64,000 nt of DNA, taken from assembly GCA_025093555.1 (NCBI GenBank), contig JAIWNF010000010.1:124001-188000 (forward strand). Reading direction: 5' to 3'. Both the position numbers and the translations under genes were made by a program. Shown here piece by piece: positions 50,602 to 61,595 of the stretch. The notes beneath the pieces are model-generated. The model had not been told where the DNA came from. It saw only the letters and a list, made by a program, of their open reading frames with translations, and did no database searches. Each line of letters opens with the position of its first letter. Positions within the stretch are counted from its first letter, which is position 1. Source of the DNA: Circinella umbellata. Its lineage: Eukaryota; Mucoromycota; Mucoromycetes; Mucorales; Lichtheimiaceae.

Positions 50602-51470
50602 TCAAGTGCTTGGTGGAGGTGGAGGTGGAGGAGGACGGTGACCACCATGATGTGGAGGTGGTGGGGGAGGAGGAGGTGGAGGTGGAGGTGGACGGTGACC
50701 ACCATGATGTGGAGGAGGTGGAGGTGGAGGTGGAGGTGGTGGTGGAGGTGGAGGTGGACGGTGACCACCATGATGTGGAGGAGGTGGAGGTGGAGGTGGA
50801 GGTGGTGGCGGAGGAGGACGGTGACCACCATGATGCGGAGGAGGTGGTGGTGGCGGTGGTGGTGGTGGCGGAGGAGGACGGTGACCACCATGATGCGGAG
50901 GAGGTGGTGGTGGAGGTGGAGGTGGTGGCGGAGGAGGACGGTGACCACCATGATGCGGAGGAGGTGGTGGTGGCGGTGGTGGCGGTGGCGGAGGAGGACG
51001 GTGACCACCATGATGTGGCGGACGAGGAGCTTGATTATTATGTGCTTTTTCATCTTCTTTTTCATCCTCTCGCTTATGATGACGACCACCTATTTGAAAA
51101 TTGTTGTCAATATCACATATTCTTTTGAAAAACAATAAAAAAGAAAAAGTGAAAAAGAAATAGCTTACCATGATGACGGCCCCATTCATCTCCTTGATGA
51201 GTTCCATGATGACGTCCTCCACGATGACCATGATGCCTGGACTTGGATGCAACTTCGTCGATATAGTCTGACCGTTCGAGTGCTTGTACAGTAGTATCGG
51301 CATTGTTTAAGCTAAAAAAAAAAAGTAGTGAGTTTGTTTGACTTTTTAAATGATTGATTTTTTTTTTACTTTACTCACCTAGAGTTGGGAATGTCAGCAC
51401 TAGCAGGTGGAGCTGCCATAGCAGCCGCTGAAATACCAAGTGTAAATAAAACAATTGGTGCAAATTTCAT
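50602..51470 (-). CDS. Secreted His/Pro-rich tandem-repeat protein
   Basis: Starts at 51470 with a clear signal peptide (MKFAPIVLFTLGISAAAMAA). Two introns, after NS (donor GTGAGT near 51380) and after WGRHHG (donor near 51170), both join in frame. The mature part begins with an acidic/His-rich segment (SRHHGHRGGRHHG, then GGRHHKREDEKEDEKAHNN, with a KR site that Kex2 could cut). It ends in seven copies of HHGGHR, each followed by 8-16 prolines; most units are 60 bp (20 residues). The stop follows PPST. I recognise no family. Possible roles are metal binding through clustered His, or a cell-wall polyproline-II protein; both are inference. The repeats are open on the opposite strand too, as expected of triplet-like repeats. 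Confidence 0.8.
50624..51036 (-). repeat. About 60-bp coding minisatellite
   Basis: Seven units on the minus strand, each with the block CATCATGGTGGTCACCGTCC followed by CCN proline codons. Neighbouring units are nearly identical and vary mainly in CCA/CCG/CCT choice and proline number (14, 14, 14, 14, 16, 13, 8). Strong G/C strand skew. Part of the secreted protein gene. Confidence 0.85.
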
Positions 51471-53957
51471 TTTGTACTATTTTTATATATAAAAAATGAA
51501 TGTTTGAATAAAAAAGTAGCAGAAGTATATTTACTTTTATATACATCTTTTTTTTATCGGATTGTATCAGGAACCTGAGACAGTCGCTGCGAAAATAAAA
51601 AAAAAATTGCTATCACCAGGGAATGTATTGTATGTCTACAATTTTTTTAACCCTTGACATTTTTTTTCTGGATGCTTATCATATAAGTGGAACAAGATTA
51701 AGTATATATTATCCCTTTTGTTTCAAGTATCCCACTTTGTTTAACCCATGTATGGAATATATCATATAAATCATGGCACAGTTTATTTCTTCTTAAACAA
51801 AAAGGAAAAAATATATTCCCTAGGAGAAAGTAGAAATGATCTACTGTTTACATTTTTTTTACAGAAACATATCACCTGAGACAAATTGTAGATCAAAATT
51901 GGAAAAAATAAAAATACCTGCTGATCTTTATCATGACAATCTAATGATTTTATGCACTGCATAAACGATAAAGAAAAAATGAATAAAAGATTGCCAAAAT
52001 TATTGAAGTGGCCTGCGATAGATGAAATGCTTGGCTTTTACAACATATTCAAATCTTTCTTCACGCGCGAAATCAAATCCAGATGACATATAATGACTAT
52101 GTCTGATGATACGATCGATACGTATAGGTTTCTGATTTGATAGTAAATTATTATACTATACATGTTATACATTAAATGGTAACGAAAAAAAATATCAGAA
52201 CCCCTTGAAGATGTATTTTTTACTAACATACCTTTATTTATTACATACATAGAATGTAGAACAAATATCCGTGGGATTTATCTAGTCCCATCGCTGAAAA
52301 TTCAGTATTCAGACAAAGACATGCAAACCCCTAGATGTGTCGTACAAAAACATACTACGTACCTTTCTGAATGACAATACATTTCGTAATTGTACTTAAA
52401 AAAACTTGGATGTCACAATACACACACAGAAGCCAAAAAGAAAAGAGACTCTGATGTAATTAAAGTGTTCGTATGTAGTAAAGTGCATAATATACCAATA
52501 CAATCGAACCAAACATCCCGGTAATTTTTTCCGTCTTAAAAGAAAGAAATGGATCTTATTTAAGATTAAAATACCAGTTTTTATTAATTTTCTTCTTGAT
52601 ATTACCTCAAAGGGGGTTACTTTAACTTTTCTTCATATTTTGAAAAGCTGGTGTTTTCTGCTCATTTATAAAATATATGGAGAGCATAATTTTATCCACA
52701 ATTTATCTATGTTATAAAAGAAAATGACTAACTAGAATAGAAAATCCCAGAAAAATGTTCTTTTAATGATTTGAATTATATGTAATACCTTATGTTGCCA
52801 TCAATTCGGTTTCAATCCATTCTGCGATCGAATATAGAAAGAGTTCCTCGTTGTTTTATAAGTTTAGCTTCTTTTAGTGACAGATTATTTTTTTTTAATA
52901 TAATTTGTTCGAAAAAACAATATTGTACAAGACTTTTACGCAAGCATACAGGAAAATGCGAAATAATATTGTCTTTTACAAAAATTCCAGCAATACGTGT
53001 CATCTTTTGTGCCTGATTACTGATATAAGTACAAAATGTAACTGTAATAATTCTACTTCTAATATATTTTGATGTTTTTCTCGTGTAGAAGCTGGTCTAT
53101 GTAGCATATATATAATTTTTTATGCTTCCTCGAAAAGGTATAAGTAAGCGTACATAAAATATAATTGCAAAGAAAAATTCTGCTTGTACACAGCCAGTCA
53201 AAACTTATACGTAGATAGCAAACAGCTAAAAGGACAACGTGCTATTCAATATAATATGTACGTAATAAAACTTAAATACGTATGATATCATAATAGCTTG
53301 TCAATAAATACAAATGACTTCCACGTATTAATCCTTTCCGTAAATTTAAGGTCTCAATACTCGTTTTATAGAATATTGCTTTCAAGGTTGAAAACATCTA
53401 ATTACTACTGCACATCCATTTTATTTTTTAGAGCACTCTCGTCTGCAAGTTTTCCAAAGAGCAATTAGTAAGGATCGATGTATGATTTGTTTATCAGAAA
53501 CAAAGATATGTGTTGAAAAAAACGGCCATAAATCTTTTTCTCCTCCACTTTTCTGATAACTTCAAATCTAGTAAACAAAGTATGTTTTCTTTCAATGTAA
53601 AGTTGCTAAGTAATGATTATTCTCTTCTTCAAAGTTCTTTAACTTCTTTCGATCAGTAAATTGACTCGCTTACGTAGATAAAAAAAAATATCAAACAGCT
53701 CAGATAAATGAACTGTTTAATATGTTGTAAATATAATTATAGAAAAGAAAGAATAGCTTAAATCCGTAAAAAATGGAGGATATCAATCCGAATAAAGGTT
53801 ACTTATATACTTGTATTTTGGGGAAATTTAGCATTTTAAACTTTTCCCATTAGACACCGCAAACTCGACAGTATGAACAGGAACGCTTCATTTCTATGTC
53901 ATAATTATATGATGATGTTTATTTATAATGTTGAAAAAAGAATGTTATTACTTTTAT
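51471..53957. other. Intergenic, 2.5 kb
   Basis: AT-rich region between the promoter of the His/Pro-rich gene and the 3' end of the monocarboxylate-type transporter. Small frames (for example 52792-53016) have no coding character. No repeat, RNA gene or transposon recognised. Confidence 0.5.
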
Positions 53958-56538
53958 TTATATTTTGGCAAATAGAGTTGAATTCATTCTAAATTTAATA
54001 ACAAGCGCAAGTAGTGCACACAATGCATATCCAGCTCCAGCTAATACCCTAATGTAGAAATAAGGTTCCATATTGCTATTAAGAGAATCCAAATAAGTGC
54101 CTAAAAATGGCCCAAGAATACTAAAACAAACTGCCAATGATCGAAAACTCAACGCACTAGGAAAATCGTCTATACCGACAATACGTATCATTATGGATGG
54201 TGCTAATAAAATGATAAAAATAGCATGTACATACGTATACATATTTGTGTGTTATTAATACATAGGTAGTAATATGGATCATATACTTTTTTTAGAGCTA
54301 TAAAGTTCTTACACGAGGCCATATAACCCAGATAAACAAAACCATGAATTGCACAGAAAGCCATCAATATAGCCTGAGTATGTGCGAAAAGCCAAAGCAA
54401 AAACACCGTTAAAGCGGCAATAACAGAATATATAATAAACATGTTGATGTCTCCAAACTTATCACCAAGATAACTATAAAAATATATTTTCACAGCATGT
54501 GATGAAGTATAAAATAAATATTAGTATATTTGAAAAGTCAACGAGAAGAAAAATTTTAAATATTGATTTAGCTACATGCCCATTTACGACACATCCTATT
54601 ATACTTGATCCGGACAAGATTGTAACGCCAAGAGCACCAGTTTGGCCTGATAATCCGATAGACGTTGCGTAGGCTATTAATAAAAAAAAATATGTAAATT
54701 ATTTATTGCTTCTGTCATTACTATTAACTGGCTACAATCAACAGAAAATGTATATTAATAAATACATACAAGGGATAAATGTATTTAATATATACATTAC
54801 ATAAATACCAATTGGAGTTATAATTAACCATATTACAAAATTTATATTTTTTAAAAGACGAAAGTCCATTGATTCTCGGATCGTTTTTTTTTTTTTTATT
54901 TTACCGGTAGCTTTTGAAGCCGGATTTCGTTCTCTGATTATAGCGAATCCAATAATGGTAACTGTAAATATCATAAGGGCCAATATACGATATGTCCTGA
55001 GCATGTGATGTACACCGATAATATCTGTTAGTACTAGTTTTTGGCTCAATGTACATTATTACATGAACTATCATAACCATAAATTAAATACTATAGTATT
55101 ACGTAATTTACCACTTATGTCCAAGATCGGTATTTATTTGGTTTACAATCAATGGCAAAATCAGTCCACATATTGGTTTATTGCTAATAATCTGTATGAA
55201 TGCCAAAAAAAGCGTGATTATGTTATAAAAATTGTAAGTTTATCGAGTATAAACAGCTCTTCACTTATTTTCTGACAGAAGATATAAAAAGTTGGTTATT
55301 AGAACGGATTATCAGATCCTGTGCTCAACTTACTATACCCATGGCAGTACCTCGAAACTTTAAAAAGTATTGGGTAACAATACGATACGCCGACTTATTT
55401 TCAGATGAAGTGTAGTGAAGTAGTACGTAATAAAAAAAAAAGTTTAACATTATTTTTAGCATATAGCAATTATGCGACGTACCGTATAAGAAAACATTGA
55501 TTACTACATTATAATGTGTAATTTACTTACTGCGAACATAATAGCTGTTCCTAGAGCACACATAACTGCAAAAGTCAAATAAAGTGGCCACACCTATTGT
55601 ATTAATATGATGTATATAATGCAATATATAAAATGGATGATAAGTGACGGAAGAGTTAATAATTAAATAGCTAGAGTACAAGAGAGGCACGTGAGAGCCA
55701 ACAATAAAATATATAGTAATAATCCGTAGTACACTTACAGAGGTAACAAATGATGACAGTATCAAACCAGAAATTGATGAAAATGCTGCTAATGTAATCG
55801 ATAATCGGTATCCCGCAGCTGAGTAAACGAGATTACCAATAAACACACCGCCCGATCCTATAACTTGAAACAGTGCTCCAATGATTGTAAGATGCATAAG
55901 TAAGTTATTGTTGGATGTTGGGGATAATACTGTCCCATGTTCTAAATAGTAGTTTTGCATCACACCTATAGTATATATAAGAAAAAAAAGCGCGGTTAAA
56001 GTTTAACAAAACCAAAATATTTCCGCTACTTTATTAAATTAGAGTAACATTATTACCCCTTCAATGTAAAAAAAAAATGGTCGTTGTGACAGAGATCAGA
56101 ACATTTCCATACAAAAAATAGGTATATAATTAGATTGAGTCGTTGATATGAAATTTAAGTTGAAGAGAATTACTGCCAAAAAAAAAATTAAAAATTAAAA
56201 ACCTACCAAGCAGTTTGCAAACAGATGAAAACATTGACGACCACTAAACCACCTAAAACAATCCAAGCGCGACTTCCATCCATCGGGGGCATCTCGTGCG
56301 GAAAGTTTTCTTCTAAACTATTGGTCACTCTTTGGCCAGAATGCGCTGCTTCTTCTTCAGCACACTCAACAACTAAATCGTTTTTCTTTTTAAAATACTG
56401 AGACATGCTACCATCAGTCGCATAGTTCTTTTCAGACTCATAACAAGGATCAGCAACTATTCCTCCATTGCTATTTTTCATCTTGCTTAACGAGCTGTTA
56501 TTGGAAGGAGCAATGGAATTATAATTTCTGTTTTTCAT
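53958..56538 (-). CDS. MFS transporter, monocarboxylate (MCT/Mch) type
   Basis: Twelve-TM major facilitator, probably plasma membrane, likely moving a monocarboxylate or related acid. A 90-residue charged cytosolic N-terminus leads to PMDGSRAWIVLGGLVVVNVFICLQTAW, the DGGWGW-like first helix. Later exons give GVMQNYYLEHGTVL, VFIGNLVYSAAGYR, YRIVTQYFLKFRGTAMGI (the family's RRGxAxGI motif), ICGLILPLIVNQI, GALGVTILSGSSIIGCVVNG, then YLGDKFGDINMF and the C-terminal helices to stop 53958-53960. One intron (54474-54579) uses a GC donor. The junction between exon 1 (ends 56207, phase 2) and exon 2 (starts 55965, needs phase 1) does not keep frame with any canonical splice I can find, so the gene may be damaged, contain a sequence error, or have a missed microexon. 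Confidence 0.8.
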
Positions 56539-58165
56539 GATAAAATTTAATAATATGATTAACAGAAAAAGTTGAGTAAAAAAATCAAAATAATAATTTC
56601 ACAACAAAACAAAAGCGTTTATTTCTTTACTCCTAAAATGTTTCAAGTCGTTTTAAGACTCACTTTAGAAGATATTTTTGTTATCATTACCTTTATGTAA
56701 ATAACCAACAAAAAAATTACAGCAGAAACTGTTGTGGGTAACCAAAAGAAAACAAACAGAAAATTATGTCTTAAGAAATTATGTACACTTTTAAATGTTA
56801 TGCACTCCTTTTTTTCTCTTACTTTAATCATACGTATTTATGTAAATGCAACATCTTATACAAAGTTCAGATAATAAATAAAAATGTAACTGCTAACGGA
56901 CAATTCCTAATAGGAGATAAATAGTTCTTGTTTCTATACAGCAAGAAAGTCTTGGGTTTTATTTATTTTACATAGGTATATACTCACACAGGATGAAGGT
57001 GCTTTTATGGAAGAACGAATTTTCTACCAGTTGTGAATTACAAGTAAAAGTATTTGTAACATTTCTGAAAGCATATAAAGATCTACACACAATATGCATG
57101 AAGCGAACGTCATACAATTTTTCTATTCTGTCTGAAAATGAATAAACTGATCACGAATTCTATCCCTTCGAGTATTTTTTTTATCTACTAGTAGGTAAAA
57201 CATAAAGGCTCTGAGTTGATTGTGAGTACGTATATAGCCTTATATAGTTTACATTCATCTATTAAACGTTAATATAATAGATAAAACACAATAATATCAT
57301 GCTACCTTATAATGAATGCGTAAAATCAAAGGAAAGATTTTTCGTGTATTACAAGTGTCACGCACTAGGGCGTTCATAAAATGTGGGAGCGGGAGTTGGG
57401 GCACCCCCAATTTTCGATTTAGCCAAACCTCCTGAACAAGAAGACTACTAACCACTGAATTAGTTAGCCCGTCACCCGGAAATGTTTGAAAAAGGAACTC
57501 ACGTATATGGCGTTTGGGCTATATAGTGATATGAGAAGAAAAATGATTTTTGTGATCCAAGTGCAAATATTGGAATCAGAAGATTTACATTTTCTCAGAT
57601 TATTTAGAGGAACTTTTGTAGAATTCTGTCCTTTGGTGGAAGACAAAACTCTTAGACGTGTCAAAGAACGTTGTTTGAGGTTTTTTCTGTTATTATTCTA
57701 CGCATGATAAGAAATAATTGATACAAAAGCAAATTACTAGATGTTAGTCTATAACATACTAAATACAAATTTCAGGAATTATTTAGCATTCTCTTAGCAT
57801 AGAAAAAAAAGGGAAAAACGTGACATGCTAAGGAACTTGAAGAAATTCGCATGCTCTACCACAGTAACACATTTTTGTGGTTATACAAGATTTTTGGAGT
57901 ACTACGATCATACGTAGATATAGATTGTGTTATAATAAATAAGTAAAATGAACTGTTTATCTAACAAGTTCTCTACGAGGAGATAAAGTTCATAAATAAA
58001 TAAAAGGGCGCTATTAATTTTTTTTTTTTTTAAAAAAAAAAAACCGTAGATTGGTCACATTCATACCTCATTTATTAGTGGCAACATCATTTTCACCTTT
58101 ATCTTTCAATATAGAATCACTTTTTCTTTTTCTTATTCTCTTTGTACATTAAAATAATAAAAAAT
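56539..58165. other. Intergenic between two divergent transporter genes
   Basis: 1.6 kb. AT-rich except a GC-richer island at about 57360-57480 that carries a hairpin (TTGGGG-CAC-CCCCAA, 57396-57410) and a degenerate tRNA-like stretch on the minus strand. Poly-T/poly-A tracts near 58018-58042. No gene supported. Confidence 0.5.
57400..57480 (-). repeat. Degenerate tRNA-like sequence, possible SINE head
   Basis: On the minus strand CTAATTCAGTGGTTAGTAG closely resembles a tRNA D arm / Pol III box A. About 35 nt downstream AAATCGAAAAT weakly resembles box B. A 5-bp anticodon-like stem with loop TTGTTCA lies between. The acceptor and T stems do not pair well, so this is not a working tRNA; it may be the relic of a tRNA-derived element. 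Confidence 0.25.
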
Positions 58166-60432
58166 ATGGAAGAAAACGTCAAAGTCATTAATGATACCGA
58201 AGAGCATAAACAAGAAGGACAAAGCGAGTATGTTTCCACAAATGTAAAAGAAACCCCCAGTATCAATAAAACTTTTAAGCAAGAGCAAGAAGACGACCCA
58301 ATCAAAACTATGGTCCTTGAAGAGAAAGAACTACGGCGGTTACTGTACAAATTAGATTTTCGTATTATTCCCTTGATTTTATTTTGTTACATGCTCTCAT
58401 TTATGGATCGTGTCAATATTGGTATGTTTATAAAAAGCTAAATTATTGTTCTCTGTGGCTGCATATATCACCACAACCACCAAAATACCAAGTTAACATG
58501 ATCAACCATTTCTATTTTTTCTTAAAAAAGGCAATGCTAAAGTCGCTGGTCTTACTGATATGATTGACGTTACCGAAGATGATTATAATACAGCGTTATC
58601 GATATTTTTTTTGGGATATGTAATAAATGTATTTCTTGTTATTCTACTTGCTTTAATCTTCTCCCATTCGTTTAGCAAGACATTTTTTTCGAGCGATGAT
58701 TATCATAAAAGATATTGATTGAAAATATTAAAAAAACTATATATAGGTACTTTTTGATATACCATCAAATGTGGTACTTAATAAGCTTGGGCCTCGATTA
58801 TGGATTTCTATAATTATAGTTTTGTGTGGAGGAGTATTGATGGCCATGGCAGCAGTGAAGAATGGCCCTCAATTAATTATCGCGAGATTCTTCTTGGGTG
58901 TTGCAGAGGTACCTGAAATGTTTTGGCACTGTTGTTTTTTCTTATTGGTTATTAATGATTTATGTAACATAGTGTGGGTTTGCTCCAGCAATGTTTTTTT
59001 ATATATCTCTTTGGTACACAAAGGCTGAAATGACGAAACGGGTTGCCATCCTTATGTCTTGCAATGTTATTGCAAGTGTAAGCTGCTACTTTTTATTCAT
59101 TTTAAATATACCATTATAATAGCTTAAAACATTTTTTTTAAATAATACTTTACTATATTATAGATTTTCGGAGGTCTATTGGTAAGACAAAACAGCTGTA
59201 ATTCATATCTATAATTATTTAGAGAAAAAAATTTTAGGCTACAGTGCATTACTCACCTTGAGACCAAAAGGCATATGGGTGCATGTTTTTAGATACAATT
59301 CAAGGACTACGTAATTGGCAATGGATATTTATTATCGAGGGAGCATTGACCGTTGTAGCTGGTATTGTTCTTTTCATCTTTCTTCCTGATTTTCCCGAAA
59401 AGGATACATCGTGTAAGAAAGATCCTTATTTATTTTTTAGTTTACATAATATAATATGAGTAACTACAGAAAAGAAAAAATATTTCTAAAGTATTTCGTT
59501 TATGATATATTATTTACAGTTCTTAATGAACGGGAGCGTATACTTCACAGAAATCACATGGCAGCCGCCATCAACACCCCGTCCTATTATATTTTTGAGG
59601 GAGAAAAACAACAGTTTGACAAGCACTCGAAAGAATTTATACTTCTTGCCATCAAGGATTATCTTGTATATGTGTATGGATTTATTGATTTTTGTGGTAG
59701 CGTACTTTTATACAACAACAGTACGTTTCTTCCGTCAATTGTGCATGGTATGGGATTTTCATCTTTGAGTGCTCAATTGATGATTATTCCACCCAGTGCG
59801 ATAGGTAATAATATCTTTTCTTTTTTTTTTTTTTACATTTTTTTTTGTATATTAATAGTAACACGTAAATTTTGCTGTATAAATTTATATATATATATAT
59901 TACTTGCGGTATAGCTGCCATTGTTACCATAACCATTGCATTTAATGCGGATCGCACTAGAGAACGCGGATTTCATATTTTTGGTGTGTCACTTATTTCT
60001 GTACTTGGCTACGCACTTCTGATTGGACTGAAAGACAAAGGTACGCTTCCTCTTTATATAGCTGTAATATTAGTCACAATGGGGGGAGTAGCAGTCAGCA
60101 CCTGTGTGATTTCTTGGCTTGTATGCAACATGGCTGGTCGGGCAAAAAGATCTACTGCCACTGCAATTCTTGTAACATGTGGGAATGTATCTGGTGCGTT
60201 ATCTGGTCAAATTTATCGTGCTTCAGATGCTCCTCAATATATTAAAGGACATACTGCAAGCTTAGCACTCATTTCATGTGCAGGTATCGCTTCGATTATA
60301 CTGAAAATTGTTTTACGAAAGGAAAATGCAAGAAGAGACAATATGTCAATTGAAGAGCGACTCGATATTTTTGCCAAGAAGGATCCTAATAAACTTGGAG
60401 ATAAGGTAAAAGTCAATAATATGACATTATGA
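58166..60432 (+). CDS. MFS permease, Dal5/allantoate (ACS) type
   Basis: Plasma-membrane symporter of the anion:cation symporter family, whose fungal members import allantoate, ureidosuccinate, nicotinate or other carboxylates. Start ATG 58166. Motifs: LDFRIIPLILFCYMLSFMDR then VNIGNAKVAGL; ALSIFFLGYVLFDIPSNVVL (family signature); RFFLGVAECGFAPAMFFYIS; IFGGLLAYGCMFLDTIQGLR with NWQWIFIIEG; and VSTCVISWLVCNMAGRAKRS near the C-terminus; stop 60430-60432. Exons 58166-58421, 58531-58619, 58747-58908, 58973-59077, 59164-59181 (18 nt), 59271-59413, 59520-59804 and 59915-60432. The join between exons 6 and 7 is off by one base: the family-like reading FLNERER needs one A fewer in the A5 run at 59398-59402. 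An alternative splice (donor 59412, acceptor before about 59493) keeps frame but adds an odd hydrophobic insert. Confidence 0.85.
59164..59181 (+). other. 18-nt microexon of the Dal5-type permease
   Basis: Codes IFGGLL in phase 0, flanked by TATAG and GTAAGA. It restores the SIFGGLLAYG helix that the family shows at this point, after GCAAGT and before GCATATGGG. Confidence 0.8.
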
Positions 60433-61595
60433 TAGCGGAAAAAGAAGTGACCAAGAAAAGAGAAGAAGGGACTTATTTTATACATTATGAAAGGTTGCTA
60501 AGTATAAAATCGTAAATATGTCATATAGCATCCAGATTTTAGATATTTAACGTAATATATAGTATCTAGTCGCTATAGTATGTAAAAATACATGAATAAT
60601 CATAATACAGATAAAAAGGGTCTCTTTTGTATTTATACACCGTTTACTTTTATATAATAAAAGAGCAAGAAACTTATTATTTGACATGTGTTCCGTTTAC
60701 CAGCATATTTTCATATCACTGTTGGCTTAAACAACTACTGTAATAATTAAAAGCTGTTACCAATATCCCAAAATACTATACAGTGGTAGGTAATTTAAAT
60801 CCTCACGGAAACCCCACTTTATAATTTTTTAAAGACAAACGACAATCTGATACAATTATGTCATTTTCCGCCATACGTATAATTCAGCTATACAACTATT
60901 ATGGCTCTACGTCTTGAAAACTCTGGTACAGCTGAAATCAACAATTTCATTTTTTATGAACAGTAGCAATTCCTTTACGTGGTAAAATATGGTAAATTAA
61001 ATTATTTCTATGAATAATCATACACTCCCTCTCTCTCATTACCATGAAAACATGTGTTTTTTTTTGCCCTAATCTTTTTAAGATGAAAACTTTTTTTACG
61101 AATCCTGGTGTTATTTTTTATCAGCTTGATCTTATTGATTTTAAGTTCTTGGAAAATGTTGTTATGTAGTACAAGACAACGAATTTTATGCATCGATTTT
61201 TTTGTTTTCCAAGCACATCATTGGCTGTCCATCATAGATTAAAACGCTTTTTTTTACATATGAATAGTAACTTGAAAGTATTTCAGAAATAAAAAAAAAA
61301 AACCTATATAACTCGATTATTCAATGATTTTCTATACAATGTATGAAAGGGGAGCAATTTGTCATATTATTTAGTACTCAATGGATGCTGGGTTTGACAT
61401 CAAAAATGTCACTTATGAATGGTGATGAACCAATAAAACTTTCATTCCATGGTTATAGATGGTTATTACTTCACTCCGCTCTTGTGAAGTATATTTTCAG
61501 TTTTTTCCCGTTTCTTTTCTTTCTCTTTTTTTCGCTTTTATTTATTTCATCTCTTTTTTTCCACGAATCTGAAAAAAATAAAAGCATATTCAGTT
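60433..61595. promoter_or_regulatory. Intergenic and nitrilase promoter
   Basis: 1.2 kb. Directly before the nitrilase ATG lies a pyrimidine-rich tract (about 61495-61563), the type of CT-rich leader seen in well-expressed fungal genes. The plus frame 61343-61603 runs into this tract and overlaps the nitrilase start in another frame; not a gene. Confidence 0.5.

Noticed and set aside
50624..51036. Regular 60-bp repeats considered as CRISPR
   Set aside because: Units are contiguous coding repeats without unique spacers, in a eukaryotic gene with signal peptide.
50610..51138. Long plus-strand open frames (172 and 166 codons) rich in Glu/Val/Asp/His or Trp/Arg
   Set aside because: They are mirror images of the CCN/CAT repeats of the secreted minus-strand gene; no start context, no family, composition explained by the repeat.
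57464..57707. Two overlapping frames of 66 and 73 codons on opposite strands
   Set aside because: No recognisable motif, no homology by eye, and they overlap the tRNA-like relic; not supported as genes.
58142..58165. Upstream start for the Dal5-type gene
   Set aside because: It begins at TTG; the first real ATG is 58166.
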